Assembly (NCBI RefSeq): GCF_001426505.1
Contig: NZ_LMEV01000019.1
Coordinates: forward strand, 1-64,000
DNA from: Variovorax sp. Root473
GTDB lineage: Bacteria; Pseudomonadota; Gammaproteobacteria; Burkholderiales; Burkholderiaceae_C
Direction of reading: 5' to 3'
Length of the DNA stretch: 64,000 nt
Of the stretch, positions 42,383-51,981 are shown in pieces (within the stretch, counting starts at the first letter, position 1; every line of letters begins with the position of its first letter). The translations under genes were made by a program, and so were the position numbers. Under the pieces are notes generated by a model. That model saw nothing but the letters and a program-made list of their open reading frames with translations. It searched no databases and had not been told where the DNA came from.

Positions 42383-42877
42383 TCAGCGGGCTCCGATGTC
42401 GCGCACTTCACGCTGGATCGCCAGGGTCTCCAGCTTGGCCAGCGGCAGCGAGAGCAGGAACTCGATGCGGCGCTTGAGTGTGACCGCCGCATCCATGAAG
42501 GCGCGATGGCGGGTGTCGTCCGAGCCTTCGACCGCGGCCGGATCGGGCAGGCCCCAGTGCGCGGTGATGGGCTGGCCGGGCCAGACCGGACACACCTCGC
42601 CGGCCGCCTGGTCGCACACGGTGATCACGAAGTCCATGTGCGGGGCGCCGTCGGTGGCGTATTCGGCCCAGCTCTTGCTGCGATAGCCGGTGTCGCGGTA
42701 GTGCAGATGACGCAGCGTGGACAGCGCCAGCGGGTTGACCGTACCCTTGGGCTGGCTGCCCGCCGAGTACGCGGTGAAGCGGTCGAAGCCCAGCTCATCG
42801 AGGATGCCTTCGGCCAGGATGGAGCGGGCGGAGTTGCCTGTGCAGATGAACAGGACGTTGTGTTTTCGTTCGGTCAT
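42383..42877 (-). CDS. arsC: Arsenate reductase, LMW protein-tyrosine-phosphatase type (first copy)
   Basis: 164 residues. P-loop CTGNSARS, general acid in GLPDPAAV, and DQAAGEVCPVWPG containing the partner cysteine. Acts on arsenate, with thioredoxin or glutaredoxin as electron donor. Third gene of the operon. Confidence 0.93.
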   Translation of the reverse strand: MTERKHNVLFICTGNSARSILAEGILDELGFDRFTAYSAGSQPKGTVNPLALSTLRHLHYRDTGYRSKSWAEYATDGAPHMDFVITVCDQAAGEVCPVWPGQPITAHWGLPDPAAVEGSDDTRHRAFMDAAVTLKRRIEFLLSLPLAKLETLAIQREVRDIGAR

Positions 42878-42909
42878 GGGGTGGGGAAGTGCGGGTTTGT
42901 GAAGGGGAC

Positions 42910-43377
42910 TCAACGCGCGCAGCAGGCGCCTGCCGGGCGCCCCAGCTGCTCGGCCGCCTTGGTGGCCAGGCCTTGCACTTGCTGGCTGACCTGGTCGCGC
43001 CCCTGACCGAAGATCTTCGACGCGTCCATCGTGCGGTAGTGCTCCCATGCCAGGCCCTGCGGGTCGGTGACCCAGTGCTTCTCGCTCTTGGCATAGCAGC
43101 AGACCGTGGCGCCCTCATCGAACAGCGCGCGGTCGGCGGCCTGGGCGCGGAGCTTGAGTTCGGCCAGTTCGTTGTCGTCCTCGGCCTGGATGCCCAGGTG
43201 GTCGATGCCCGTGCCATGGCCTCTCGTGGAAATCGCGAAGTTGACCCGGGGATCGTCGAGCATCCACTTCGCGTAGTCGCTCTCGACGCGCGTGGGCTCG
43301 GCCGCAAAGAGGCGCGAATAGAACGCGATGTTCCGGTTCAGGTCATCGACATGCAGGTGGACGTGGAAGCGCTTCAT
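42910..43377 (-). CDS. arsI: ArsI/CadI-family vicinal-oxygen-chelate protein, probable C-As lyase
   Basis: 155 residues, two VOC half-modules. FHVHLHVDDLNRNIAFY begins the first; GIDHLGIQ and WEHYRTM supply metal ligands. The vicinal cysteine pair Cys93-Cys94 (TVCCYAKSEKHWV) is the arsenic-binding feature of ArsI, which demethylates trivalent methylarsenite. CadI cadmium-induced proteins share this architecture. Second gene of the operon. Confidence 0.85.
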   Translation of the reverse strand: MKRFHVHLHVDDLNRNIAFYSRLFAAEPTRVESDYAKWMLDDPRVNFAISTRGHGTGIDHLGIQAEDDNELAELKLRAQAADRALFDEGATVCCYAKSEKHWVTDPQGLAWEHYRTMDASKIFGQGRDQVSQQVQGLATKAAEQLGRPAGACCAR

Positions 43378-43422
43378 GGTGACTCTCCTCGATCGGTGGT
43401 GGTGGTGGGATGGTCGGGTTGT

Positions 43423-43746
43423 TCAGCAGTCGCAGTCGGCCTGCGCGTCGACAAGGCAGGCCTCGCCTTGGCAGCAGTTCTCGGTGAGATAGGCCAGCAA
43501 GGTGTTCATCTGCTCGAAGGCGGCGCGGTAGACGAGGTTGCGCCCTTGCCGCTCCTGCGAGATCAGCCCTGAGTTCACGAGCTCCTTCAGATGAAAGGAC
43601 AGGCCCGTGGCCGAGACCGCGAGGGCTTCGGCCAGGGCGCCGGGCGTGAGGCCGGCAGGCCCGGCCACCACCAGTGCGCGGAACACACGCAGGCGAACGG
43701 GTTGCGCCAGGGCGGCCAGCGAGCGGATGACGATGTCTTCTTCCAT
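43423..43746 (-). CDS. arsR: Arsenite-responsive repressor ArsR (C-terminal cysteine type)
   Basis: 107 residues, winged helix (LTPGALAEALAVSATGLSFHL). Cys91, Cys92 and Cys97 (NCCQGEAC) match the C-terminal arsenite site of Acidithiobacillus ferrooxidans ArsR rather than the ELCxC site in the DNA-recognition helix of R773. Two more cysteines end the protein. No SD; the promoter places the transcript start at the A of ATG. First gene of arsR-arsI-arsC-arsC-arsB-arsC-arsH. Confidence 0.95.
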   Translation of the reverse strand: MEEDIVIRSLAALAQPVRLRVFRALVVAGPAGLTPGALAEALAVSATGLSFHLKELVNSGLISQERQGRNLVYRAAFEQMNTLLAYLTENCCQGEACLVDAQADCDC

Positions 43747-43748
43747 AT

Positions 43749-43781
43749 TTCAATAATATTTGAATTATTGAATTGGAGCAA
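43749..43781 (-). promoter_or_regulatory. ars promoter and ArsR operator
   Basis: Minus-strand -35 TTGCTC (43781-43776), 17-bp spacer, -10 TATTAT (43758-43753). A perfect inverted repeat TTCAATAAT-N6-ATTATTGAA (43749-43772) covers spacer and -10. The transcript should begin about at the start codon, 7 nt past the -10. Confidence 0.75.
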
Positions 43782-43896
43782 CCACGGCGCGAATCGGCCA
43801 TCGCGCTGGCAGGCAGCGGCCATCCGCGGCGCACCGCTTTTTCTACAGTCGCGCTCGGCTCATTCCCCAACGAAGCATCCAACCAAGGAGACACCC

Positions 43897-44625
43897 ATGT
43901 CCGACACCTATGTTCTGGTTCACGGCGCCTGGCACACCGGCGCCGAAATGGAGGCCGTGGCCGACGGCCTGCGCGCGGCCGGCCATACCGTGCATTGCCC
44001 CACCGTGGCCGGCAACAACCCCGGCGACAGCCGCGCAAACACCAGCCTGGACGACGCGATCGCGTCGGTGGTCCGCTTCATCGAGGGCAAGAACCTCACG
44101 CAAGTGCGGCTCGTGGGCCACAGCTACGGCGGCATGGTGATCTCGGGCGTGGCCGACCGCATCGCGGCGCGGCTGCGGCGGCTGGTCTACATCAACGCCT
44201 TCGTGCCGCTCGACGGCGAGTCGCTGAACGACATGGTGCCGCCGCACTACGTGACCATGTTCGATGCCATTGCGGGGGCCAACGACAACGCGGTGGTGCT
44301 GCCGTTCGAGGTCTGGCGCGAGGCCTTCATCAACGACGCCGACCTGCGGCTGGCGCAGTCTGCGTACGACCAGCTCAACCCGCACCCGTACCGCACCTTC
44401 ACCGACAGGATCCAACTGAAGCAGCCGCTGGCGGCGCTGGCGCTGGGCAAGTCGTACGTCAATTGCCAGCAGGACACGGCGCTGCCGCACAGCCTGCCGT
44501 GGCATCCGCGGCTGTCGGAGCGACTCGGGCTGTTCCGGCTCGTCGAGTGCCCGGGCAGCCACGAGATGTTCTTCTCGAACCCGCTGCGGCTGGCGCAGGC
44601 GATCCTCGAAGCGGGGCGCGACTGA
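43897..44625 (+). CDS. Alpha/beta-hydrolase (plant esterase-like)
   Basis: 242 residues. VLVHGAWHTGAEM (oxyanion), GHSYGGMV (nucleophile Ser) and CPGSHEMFFSNP (His) belong to the small methylesterase/hydroxynitrile-lyase-like group. SD AAGGAG. Divergent from arsR with 150 bp between them; whether ArsR influences it is unknown. Confidence 0.88.
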   Translation: MSDTYVLVHGAWHTGAEMEAVADGLRAAGHTVHCPTVAGNNPGDSRANTSLDDAIASVVRFIEGKNLTQVRLVGHSYGGMVISGVADRIAARLRRLVYINAFVPLDGESLNDMVPPHYVTMFDAIAGANDNAVVLPFEVWREAFINDADLRLAQSAYDQLNPHPYRTFTDRIQLKQPLAALALGKSYVNCQQDTALPHSLPWHPRLSERLGLFRLVECPGSHEMFFSNPLRLAQAILEAGRD

Positions 44626-44643
44626 CGCAAGCCGCGCGTTCGG

Positions 44644-45276
44644 TCAGCCGTTCGGAAAGAGCGCGTCGAACACGCGCAGCGACGCCCAGGCGTCGTTGGC
44701 CGCGTAGCGGATCTGCGATTCGCTGAGCTGCTTGTGCGCCCAGTTCGACGTGGTCGCCTTGCGCGACTTGGCGAAGCGCTGGTTGAACATGAGCGCCACC
44801 GCCGTCTTCACGCCGACCGAACGGCGGTAGCCGCGCCGGCGGAACTCGTCGTCGATGTCGAACACGGCCTGCGGTGCAATGGCGAGGCGCAGGCGGATCA
44901 GCGACAGGTCGCTCGAGAGCCCGAAGCCGACCTTGCGCAGTTCGCGGGAGGCCAGCAGGCCCGCGACCACGTGGTTGCATTCGTCGCGGTGCAGCTGGAA
45001 CAGCCAGGCCGTGTCGCGCGTGGCGAACTGCACCACGTGCGGGCCGGTCGACACTTCGTTCTTCGCGAAGGTGGGACGCGACTCGGTGTCGAAGCCGGCC
45101 ACGCCGGCGGTGAGCAATGCGTCTGCGGCGCGTTCGGCCTCGGCCAGTGAGGCGACGACCACGATGTCTTTCAGATCGAGGCTGTCGAACGGATCAAGCA
45201 GCGCGATCTGGTCGCGCTCGGGCAGCGGAGGAAGCCGGTGGCCGAGGTGGTTGTTGTCGTTGTTCTGTTCGTTCAC
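44644..45276 (-). CDS. 3'-5' exonuclease domain protein (RNase D-like)
   Basis: 210 residues, DEDD family: Exo I in GVAGFDTESRPTF, Exo II in LRKVGFGLSSDLSLI and Exo III in QIRYAANDAWASL (YxxxD type). No HRDC domain, so it is a stand-alone exonuclease. GTG start overlapping the TfoX-like stop (GTGA). Confidence 0.85.
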   Translation of the reverse strand: MNEQNNDNNHLGHRLPPLPERDQIALLDPFDSLDLKDIVVVASLAEAERAADALLTAGVAGFDTESRPTFAKNEVSTGPHVVQFATRDTAWLFQLHRDECNHVVAGLLASRELRKVGFGLSSDLSLIRLRLAIAPQAVFDIDDEFRRRGYRRSVGVKTAVALMFNQRFAKSRKATTSNWAHKQLSESQIRYAANDAWASLRVFDALFPNG

Positions 45277-45665
45277 CGGGTCTTCGCTTTCGCGGCCTTG
45301 GGGGGGGTCCTGGGTTGGGGCTTGGGCTTCTTCTGCTTCGGCGGCTGGCCCGAGCGCAGCGCGGCTTCGTAGGCCAGGCGGCCCCAGCGGGCGGCTTCCT
45401 CGCGGTCTTCGAACAGGTCGGCCGGCGCCTGCCGGTACGACATCGGCATCTCCTTGCCCGCGCGCACGTACGTGAAGGGCGGCAGGTTCAGCGCATCGAA
45501 GTGCGCGGCGCTGCCCGCATCGGACTTGAGGTACAGCGTGTCCCTGACGACGAGCGCGATCATGCGACCCTCGTGCCACACGCCGTGGCCACCGAACATG
45601 CGACGGGTCTCGATGCGGCCGAGGCGTTCGAAGGTCTCATGCAGGCTCTGTACAAAAACGCTCAT
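45273..45665 (-). CDS. TfoX/Sxy N-terminal domain protein
   Basis: 130 residues. RRMFGGHGVWHEGRMIALVV and FTYVRAGKEMPMSYRQAP match the TfoX N-terminal domain; the C-terminus is a Lys/Pro-rich tail (PKQKKPKPQPRTPPKAAK). It lacks the C-terminal domain of competence regulator Sxy, and the role is unknown. Overlaps its neighbours at both ends. Confidence 0.87.
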   Translation of the reverse strand: MSVFVQSLHETFERLGRIETRRMFGGHGVWHEGRMIALVVRDTLYLKSDAGSAAHFDALNLPPFTYVRAGKEMPMSYRQAPADLFEDREEAARWGRLAYEAALRSGQPPKQKKPKPQPRTPPKAAKAKTR

Positions 45666-46057
45666 GACGTGATCTCGATGCGGTTGCCGTCCGGGTCGAG
45701 CACCACGCTCTCGTAGTAGCCGTCGCCGGTGCGGCGCGGGCCGTCGAGCAGCGGGTAGCCATCGGCCTTCAGCCGCTGCGTGAGGGCATCGACTTCGGCG
45801 TCGGAGCCGACCGAAATCGCAAGGTGCGTCCAGCCCATGCGCTGCGCGCCGGCCTCGGCGACCACGGGCGACAGGGTGCTCGTGGTCATGGCCTCGATGC
45901 GCGCGCCGTCGCCCAGGCTCAGGAAGCACGAGGCGAAGCCCTTGATCGGGTTGACATACCCCGCGCCGGCGGTGGCGCCGAAGTAGTCGACATAGAAGCG
46001 CTTGCAGCGTTCGAGGTCGGTGGTCCAGAGGGCGATGTGATCGATGCGGATGCGCAT
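45662..46057 (-). CDS. VOC-family (glyoxalase-like) protein
   Basis: 131 residues: IDHIALWTTDLERCKRFYVDYFG opens the fold, with metal ligands at HIAL, GWTHLAIS and the final PDGNRIEIT (Glu). Similar to lactoylglutathione-lyase-like proteins; substrate unknown. Confidence 0.88.
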   Translation of the reverse strand: MRIRIDHIALWTTDLERCKRFYVDYFGATAGAGYVNPIKGFASCFLSLGDGARIEAMTTSTLSPVVAEAGAQRMGWTHLAISVGSDAEVDALTQRLKADGYPLLDGPRRTGDGYYESVVLDPDGNRIEITS

Positions 46058-46087
46058 GGGGCAAGAAGAAGGAAGAGGGCGGCGGTG

Positions 46088-46591
46088 TCAGCCCGTGCGC
46101 CAGGGCGCGCGGGCAGGCGACCAATGGTAGGCGATGCGTTCGCGCCCGCTGCCCGGGTGTCGGTCGACCACGCCGCGCGCGAGGCCGTAACGTTCGTAGA
46201 AGCGCTGCGCCTCGGTGTTGGTGACGGCCACGTGCAGCCGCCAGCCGTGCGGCATGCGCACGCAGGCCTCGTCGAGCAGCGCCTTGCCCAGGCCCTGGCT
46301 GCGCAGGTGCGGTTCGACGAACAGCTGGGCCACATACTCGCGCGCCGTGAGCAGCACCATGAAGGCCAGCACCTGGCCGTCGCGCTCGGCGAGCACCACG
46401 TCGGCGGGCGGGATGAATTCGGTCTGCACGCGGTGCAGCCAATGGCCGATGGGCTCGACGTGGGCGGCGCCCCGATTGGCCGACACCCAGGCGCGGCGCC
46501 AGATGCCGGCGAGCACCATGTTCTCTTCGGCGCCGCCATCGCGCGAGCGCAACGCGAAGGCGGGAATCTCGGCGGCAGACATGCGGACCAT
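46088..46591 (-). CDS. GNAT-family N-acetyltransferase
   Basis: About 167 residues. Acetyl-CoA motif A: AQLFVEPHLRSQGLGKALL (RxxGxG), motif B VTNTEAQRFYERYGL. Starts at 46591 or 46582 are both possible and neither has a good SD. Substrate unknown. Confidence 0.85.
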   Translation of the reverse strand: MVRMSAAEIPAFALRSRDGGAEENMVLAGIWRRAWVSANRGAAHVEPIGHWLHRVQTEFIPPADVVLAERDGQVLAFMVLLTAREYVAQLFVEPHLRSQGLGKALLDEACVRMPHGWRLHVAVTNTEAQRFYERYGLARGVVDRHPGSGRERIAYHWSPARAPWRTG

Positions 46592-46627
46592 GATAGCCAC
46601 GCGGGGCGCGGACCGCACCCTTTGGGG

Positions 46628-47512
46628 TCACCCGTTCAGCGTCTGCGCGTGGTGCGCGATGTGGTCGGCCATGAAGCTCTGGATGAAGTAGTAGCCGTGG
46701 TCGTAGCCCGCATGGCGGCGCAGCGTGAGCGGCTGGCCGGCGGCGAAGCAGGCGGCCTCGAAGACCTCGGGGTGCAACTGCTCGGCGAGGAATTTGTCGG
46801 CCAGGCCCTGGTCGATGAGGATGCCCTGCGGATAGGGCGCCACGGTCTGCGACTGCATCAGCGCGCTGGCGTCGTGCGCGAGCCATTGCGCGCGGTCGTC
46901 GCCGGGCTCGCCCAGGTAGCCGGCGAAAGCCTTCTGGCCCCACGGGCACTGGGTGGGCGCGCAGATCGGCGCGAAGGCCGAGAGCGACTTGAAGCGGCCC
47001 GGGTGCCGCAATGCCAGCGTGAGCGCGCCGTGGCCGCCCATCGAGTGGCCGAAGATGCCGATGCGCTCGCCGTCGATGGGCAGGTGCTGCGCCACCAGCG
47101 GCAGCAGCTCGTGCACGATCCAGCTTTCCATGCGCCAGTGCGTGGCCCAGGGCTCGGCGGTGGCGTCGAGGTAGAAGCCGGCGCCGATGCCGAAGTCCCA
47201 GCTGTCTTTCGCGCCCGGCAGGCTTTCGGGACCGGCGCCGCGCGGGCTGGTGTCGGGAGCGATGAGTGCCAGGCCCAGGCTTGCGGCCATGCGCTGGGCG
47301 CCGGCCTTCACCGCAAAGGTTTCCTCGTTGCAGGTCAGGCCTGCGAGGTAGAGCAGGGCGGGCACGGGCTTGTCGGCGGTCACGGCCTGCGGTGGCAGGT
47401 AGACCGAGAAGCGCATCGGCAGGCCGATTTCGTGCGAGCGATGCTCGAAGAAGCGCTGCACGCCGCCGAAGGCGTGGTGTTCGGAAAGGAGTGTCGGAGT
47501 GGTGTCGGTCAT
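46628..47512 (-). CDS. fghA: S-formylglutathione hydrolase
   Basis: 294 residues of the esterase D family. LLYLAGLTCNEETF (oxyanion), GHSMGGHGALTLAL (Ser), and GYDHGYYFI (His) are intact. Hydrolyses S-formylglutathione to formate and glutathione, the second step of glutathione-dependent formaldehyde oxidation; frmA lies one gene upstream. ATG overlaps the upstream hydrolase stop. Confidence 0.95.
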   Translation of the reverse strand: MTDTTPTLLSEHHAFGGVQRFFEHRSHEIGLPMRFSVYLPPQAVTADKPVPALLYLAGLTCNEETFAVKAGAQRMAASLGLALIAPDTSPRGAGPESLPGAKDSWDFGIGAGFYLDATAEPWATHWRMESWIVHELLPLVAQHLPIDGERIGIFGHSMGGHGALTLALRHPGRFKSLSAFAPICAPTQCPWGQKAFAGYLGEPGDDRAQWLAHDASALMQSQTVAPYPQGILIDQGLADKFLAEQLHPEVFEAACFAAGQPLTLRRHAGYDHGYYFIQSFMADHIAHHAQTLNG

Positions 47513-48438
47513 GAAGAAGGGGTCGTCTGGCTGCGCAGTGCGGGCATGAGTTCGCGCACGGCATCGGCGAAGGTACGCGGCGCTTCCTGCGGAAGGTTGT
47601 GGCCCGCGCCGGGCACGAGGCGGTGCGAGCGCGGCCCGCTGAAGCGGTGCGCGTGGGCCGAGGCATCGGCGGGCGGTCGCACACCGTCGTCGATGCCGTC
47701 GAAGGTGATGGCGGGCACGGTGATCGTCGGCTGCGCGGCGAGGCGGCGTTCGATGTCGGCATACGCCGGGTCGCCGGGCACGAGGCCGAAGCGGTGTCGG
47801 TACGAATGGATCACCACGTCGACGAAGTCGGGGTGATCGAAGGCGGCGGCACTGCGCGCGAAGGTGGCGTCGTCGAATTGCCACGTCGGCGACCAGAGCT
47901 TCCACAGCAGCTTCGTGAATGCCTTGCGGTCTTTCTGCAGGCCGGCGCGCCCGCGTTCGCTGTGGAAGTAGTACTGGTACCAGAGGCTGTGCTCGTTGTC
48001 GGGCGTGTCCGGCTCCATCGCCTTGGCGATGTTCTGGATGTTGTAGCTGTTGAGCGAGACCAGCCCCGCGCAGCGCTCGGGCCACAGCGCCGCCACCACG
48101 CAGGCGGCGCGGCCGCCCCAGTCGTAGCCGGCCAGCACGGCGCGCTCGATCTTCAGCGCGTCGAGCAGCGCGAGCAGGTCCGCGCCGAACGCCGCCTGTT
48201 CGCCCGAGCGCGGCGTGGCGTCGCTCAGGAAACGCGTGGCGCCATAGCCGCGCATGTACGGCACGATCACGCGGCAGCCCTGCGCGGCCAGCATCGGCGC
48301 GACTTCGGCGTAGGTGTGGATGTCGTAGGGGAAGCCGTGCATCAGCAGCACGGGCGGGCCATCGCTCGGGCCGGCTTCGACGTAGGCGATTTCGAGGACG
48401 CCCGCCTCGATCTTGCGCAGGGGTTCCATGCGGTTCAT
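47509..48438 (-). CDS. Alpha/beta-hydrolase, epoxide-hydrolase/haloalkane-dehalogenase-like
   Basis: 309 residues. LLMHGFPYDIHTYAEV, PYMRGYGAT and the nucleophile elbow GYDWGGRAACVV, where Asp replaces Ser, indicate an Asp-nucleophile enzyme (epoxide hydrolase class). C-terminal His in GAGHNLPQEAP. Inserted between frmA and fghA; it may handle the co-product of the same pathway. Confidence 0.88.
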   Translation of the reverse strand: MNRMEPLRKIEAGVLEIAYVEAGPSDGPPVLLMHGFPYDIHTYAEVAPMLAAQGCRVIVPYMRGYGATRFLSDATPRSGEQAAFGADLLALLDALKIERAVLAGYDWGGRAACVVAALWPERCAGLVSLNSYNIQNIAKAMEPDTPDNEHSLWYQYYFHSERGRAGLQKDRKAFTKLLWKLWSPTWQFDDATFARSAAAFDHPDFVDVVIHSYRHRFGLVPGDPAYADIERRLAAQPTITVPAITFDGIDDGVRPPADASAHAHRFSGPRSHRLVPGAGHNLPQEAPRTFADAVRELMPALRSQTTPSS

Positions 48439-48458
48439 GGCGGGCGTCTCCCGAGGGG

Positions 48459-49565
<1,107 letters not shown>

Positions 49566-49617
49566 GGGATTCGGTTCTTCAGAGAGCGGAAGGGGACAAG
49601 GATACTCAGGCGGGCCT

Positions 49618-50268
49618 TCAGGCGGGGCCAGCGGGGAAGATACCCGACATGCCCACAAAGCCCGGCAGGTGACGGAAATCCCAGACCCAGCGGCGCAGCG
49701 CGGGAAATTCATCGAGCGAAATGCCGCCTTCGCCGGCCAGCGCCACGTACGGAAAGCAGGCGAGGTCGGCAAGGGTCGGCTCGGACGCCGCCGCAAGCCA
49801 GCGCAGGCCGGTGGCGGCGTGCTGCTCGGCCAGGTGGTCGTCGAGCACGCGGAAGGCCGCGCGCGCGCCGCGCCGGCAGGCGTCGATGTCCAGGTGCGTG
49901 TAGCCCAGCGCGTCGTGCAGCCGGGCGGCCGAAGCGGTGCGCGTGATCTCGTCGGCCATGGCGAGCCACATCGCGACTTGGCCGCGCAGCTTCGGATCGG
50001 CGGGGTACCAGTGCTGCTCGGCGTTGCCGTAGCGGCTCGCGAGGTAGACCAGGATGGCCTGCGCGTCGCGCAGCACGAAGCCCTCGTCGTCGATCACCGG
50101 GAGCTGGCCCAGCGGGTTGATGCCCGCGAGGAAGTCGGCGGACTTGTGCGCGCGACCCGGGTGAAAGTCGATCGGCACGCTCGTGTGGTCCACGCCAAGC
50201 CACAGCAGCATCTGGCGCACCTTGAAGCAGTTGCCCGAGAGCGGGTAGTCGTAGAGCCGGACGGTCAT
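49618..50268 (-). CDS. Glutathione S-transferase
   Basis: 216 residues: thioredoxin-like N-domain (MTVRLYDYPLSGNCFKVRQ, NPLGQLPVIDDEGFVLRDAQAI) and all-helical C-domain (PTLADLACFPYVALAGEGG). The Ser in PLSGN is the probable catalytic residue. ATG overlaps the oxygenase stop, so co-translated with it. A role in the oxygenase pathway is inferred from position. Confidence 0.92.
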   Translation of the reverse strand: MTVRLYDYPLSGNCFKVRQMLLWLGVDHTSVPIDFHPGRAHKSADFLAGINPLGQLPVIDDEGFVLRDAQAILVYLASRYGNAEQHWYPADPKLRGQVAMWLAMADEITRTASAARLHDALGYTHLDIDACRRGARAAFRVLDDHLAEQHAATGLRWLAAASEPTLADLACFPYVALAGEGGISLDEFPALRRWVWDFRHLPGFVGMSGIFPAGPA

Positions 50269-51110
50269 GCGGTGGCCCTCACGGTGCCGAAACGCATGCC
50301 GCGCTCGCGCAGCCATCGGCGGTAGGTGACGGAGGTGGTGTCGCCGCGCGTGGGTGTCTCGGCGCGGCCTTCGAGCGGCATGCGCTTGAAGGCGTGGTTC
50401 TCCAGGATCGGCTTGTCCTGTCCGAAGATCGTGTGCTGGAACGCGATGAGTTCGGCATCGGTCGACACATCGTCGAAGTAGGCCAGCAGCGTGTGGGCGA
50501 TGACGTGCTCGTCGTCCACGGGTTGCAGGAACAGGCCGATGGCGTCGAGCGCATCGGGACGCGAGCTCGACTTGTAGAGCATGGCCGAGAAGGGCTGCAT
50601 CACGCGGTACTTGTAGAACACCTCGCTGCCCGTGTCGTGGGCGGCCGAGGCGCGCGGCTGCCAGAAGCGGCAGTCGGTGGCCCAGATCTCGTCGGTGGCG
50701 GCATCGACCTCGACGTTGTACTTGGCGACTTCGGTGTGCGGCACCTTGCCGAGGTAGTCGGGGTGCACGAAGGGAAAGTGCGCCATGTCCAGGAAGTTCT
50801 CGATCACGCGCAGGCCCGACACTGCCACGCCGAGCCCGCCGCAATCGACGATGCGGCGGCCGGGTTCGTCGTATTCGGGGAAGGCGAACAGCGGGCGCGC
50901 CGGGCGACCGCTGGGGCAGACCCAGAGGAAGCCGTAGCGCGATTGCACGGTGAGTGCGTCGTTGCCGAGGAGGGCGTGCGGTGTGCCGTCGGCATCGGTG
51001 TGCAGGTGCAGGGTGTCGCCGAGCAGCCGCGCTGTGCGCGGCAAGCCGCTGGCGGGGCCGACGACGAGCCAGTCGTCGAGCATGTTGGGATCGTCGGTGC
51101 CGAAGGGCAT
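50265..51110 (-). CDS. Rieske-type oxygenase catalytic chain lacking cluster ligands
   Basis: 281 residues. Catalytic iron motif Glu104-Asn105..Asp108, His111, His116 (ENFLDMAHFPFVH; DxxHxxxxH) in the usual fold. The N-terminal ~80 residues still look like a Rieske domain (DWLVVGPASGL, LLGDTLHLHTDADGTPHAL, YGFLWVCPSGRP), but the CxH...CxxH cluster-binding part is missing. The cluster is apparently supplied by the gene just upstream (51127). Family members demethylate or hydroxylate aromatics and betaines. Confidence 0.88.
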   Translation of the reverse strand: MPFGTDDPNMLDDWLVVGPASGLPRTARLLGDTLHLHTDADGTPHALLGNDALTVQSRYGFLWVCPSGRPARPLFAFPEYDEPGRRIVDCGGLGVAVSGLRVIENFLDMAHFPFVHPDYLGKVPHTEVAKYNVEVDAATDEIWATDCRFWQPRASAAHDTGSEVFYKYRVMQPFSAMLYKSSSRPDALDAIGLFLQPVDDEHVIAHTLLAYFDDVSTDAELIAFQHTIFGQDKPILENHAFKRMPLEGRAETPTRGDTTSVTYRRWLRERGMRFGTVRATA

Positions 51111-51126
51111 GTCTTTCTTTCTTCTT

Positions 51127-51810
51127 TCAGTGCGAGGCCGCGGCTTCGATGTCGCTGCGCAGCTGGCGCGCCGCGTGGTGCACCCGGGCCATCGCGTCGG
51201 AGCCGGGGGCCGCGTCGGTCCACAGGTGCAGGAAGCTCAGCTGCGGCTGGGCGTCGAGCAGCAGGGCGGCGACGGGCGATTCGCCCAGCGTGCCTTGCCA
51301 TGCGTCGGGCGTTCCCGTCGATGCGAAGCCATGCGGCGCGAGCGCAGCGCGCACCTCGGACGCGGCCACGCGCAGCGTCAGCGTGCGGGCGAGGTGCCAG
51401 CCCGCGGGAACGACATCGGCCAGTTCGGTCGGTGCCGGCGGGCCGTCGGCTTCCAGGCGTACCCACAGCATGCCCGCCGCATCCGCCGTGGCGAACACCT
51501 TGGCGCAGACGTTGCGCGGCGCCTGCATGGCCGGGTGCGCCGGGATGCGCACGCATGCGCCGCTGCCGGCCTCGTACTGCCAGCCGTGGTACGCGCAGGC
51601 CAGGCGGTCGCCGCCGGTCACCTGGCCGAGGGTGAAGCGCACGCTGCGGTGCGGGCAGCGGTTCTCCCAGGCCTGCGGCGAGCCATCGGCTGCGCGCCAC
51701 AGCGCGAGCTCCTGGCCTTGCGCAAAGCCGGCGACGATGTTGGCACCGGCGCGCACCTCGGCGGAGGGAGCGACGGGGTGCCAAGCCTGTGATGCGGCGG
51801 AAGGATTCAT
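51127..51810 (-). CDS. Separate Rieske [2Fe-2S] protein of the split oxygenase
   Basis: 227 residues. Complete ligands Cys52, His54, Cys72 and His75 (RCPHRS, CAYHGW) with the canonical 17-residue spacing. The ~120-residue C-terminus resembles no catalytic domain I can name and has no iron motif. Ends 16 bp before the catalytic chain. First gene of the leftward run; divergent from a LysR gene. Probably the electron-transfer half of a two-chain oxygenase. Confidence 0.85.
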   Translation of the reverse strand: MNPSAASQAWHPVAPSAEVRAGANIVAGFAQGQELALWRAADGSPQAWENRCPHRSVRFTLGQVTGGDRLACAYHGWQYEAGSGACVRIPAHPAMQAPRNVCAKVFATADAAGMLWVRLEADGPPAPTELADVVPAGWHLARTLTLRVAASEVRAALAPHGFASTGTPDAWQGTLGESPVAALLLDAQPQLSFLHLWTDAAPGSDAMARVHHAARQLRSDIEAAASH

Positions 51811-51981
51811 GGGTCTTGATCGTGGGGGCAGCGGGAAAGGGCGCCGCAAATCGGCATAGCATCGGCCATGCCCTTGTCGGCGGTGCCGCCTACCGTAGCG
51901 TGTCCGCCGCACCGATGAAAGCCCCATGCCAAGACGCTCCTTTTCATTCCTGCAACGACGGCCCGCGCGGCGGTCGCGTCC

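Noticed and set aside
41896..42877. Tandem duplication of one arsC gene
   Set aside because: The two LMW-type reductases are clearly diverged through their whole length, so they are distinct paralogues and not a recent duplication or assembly artefact.
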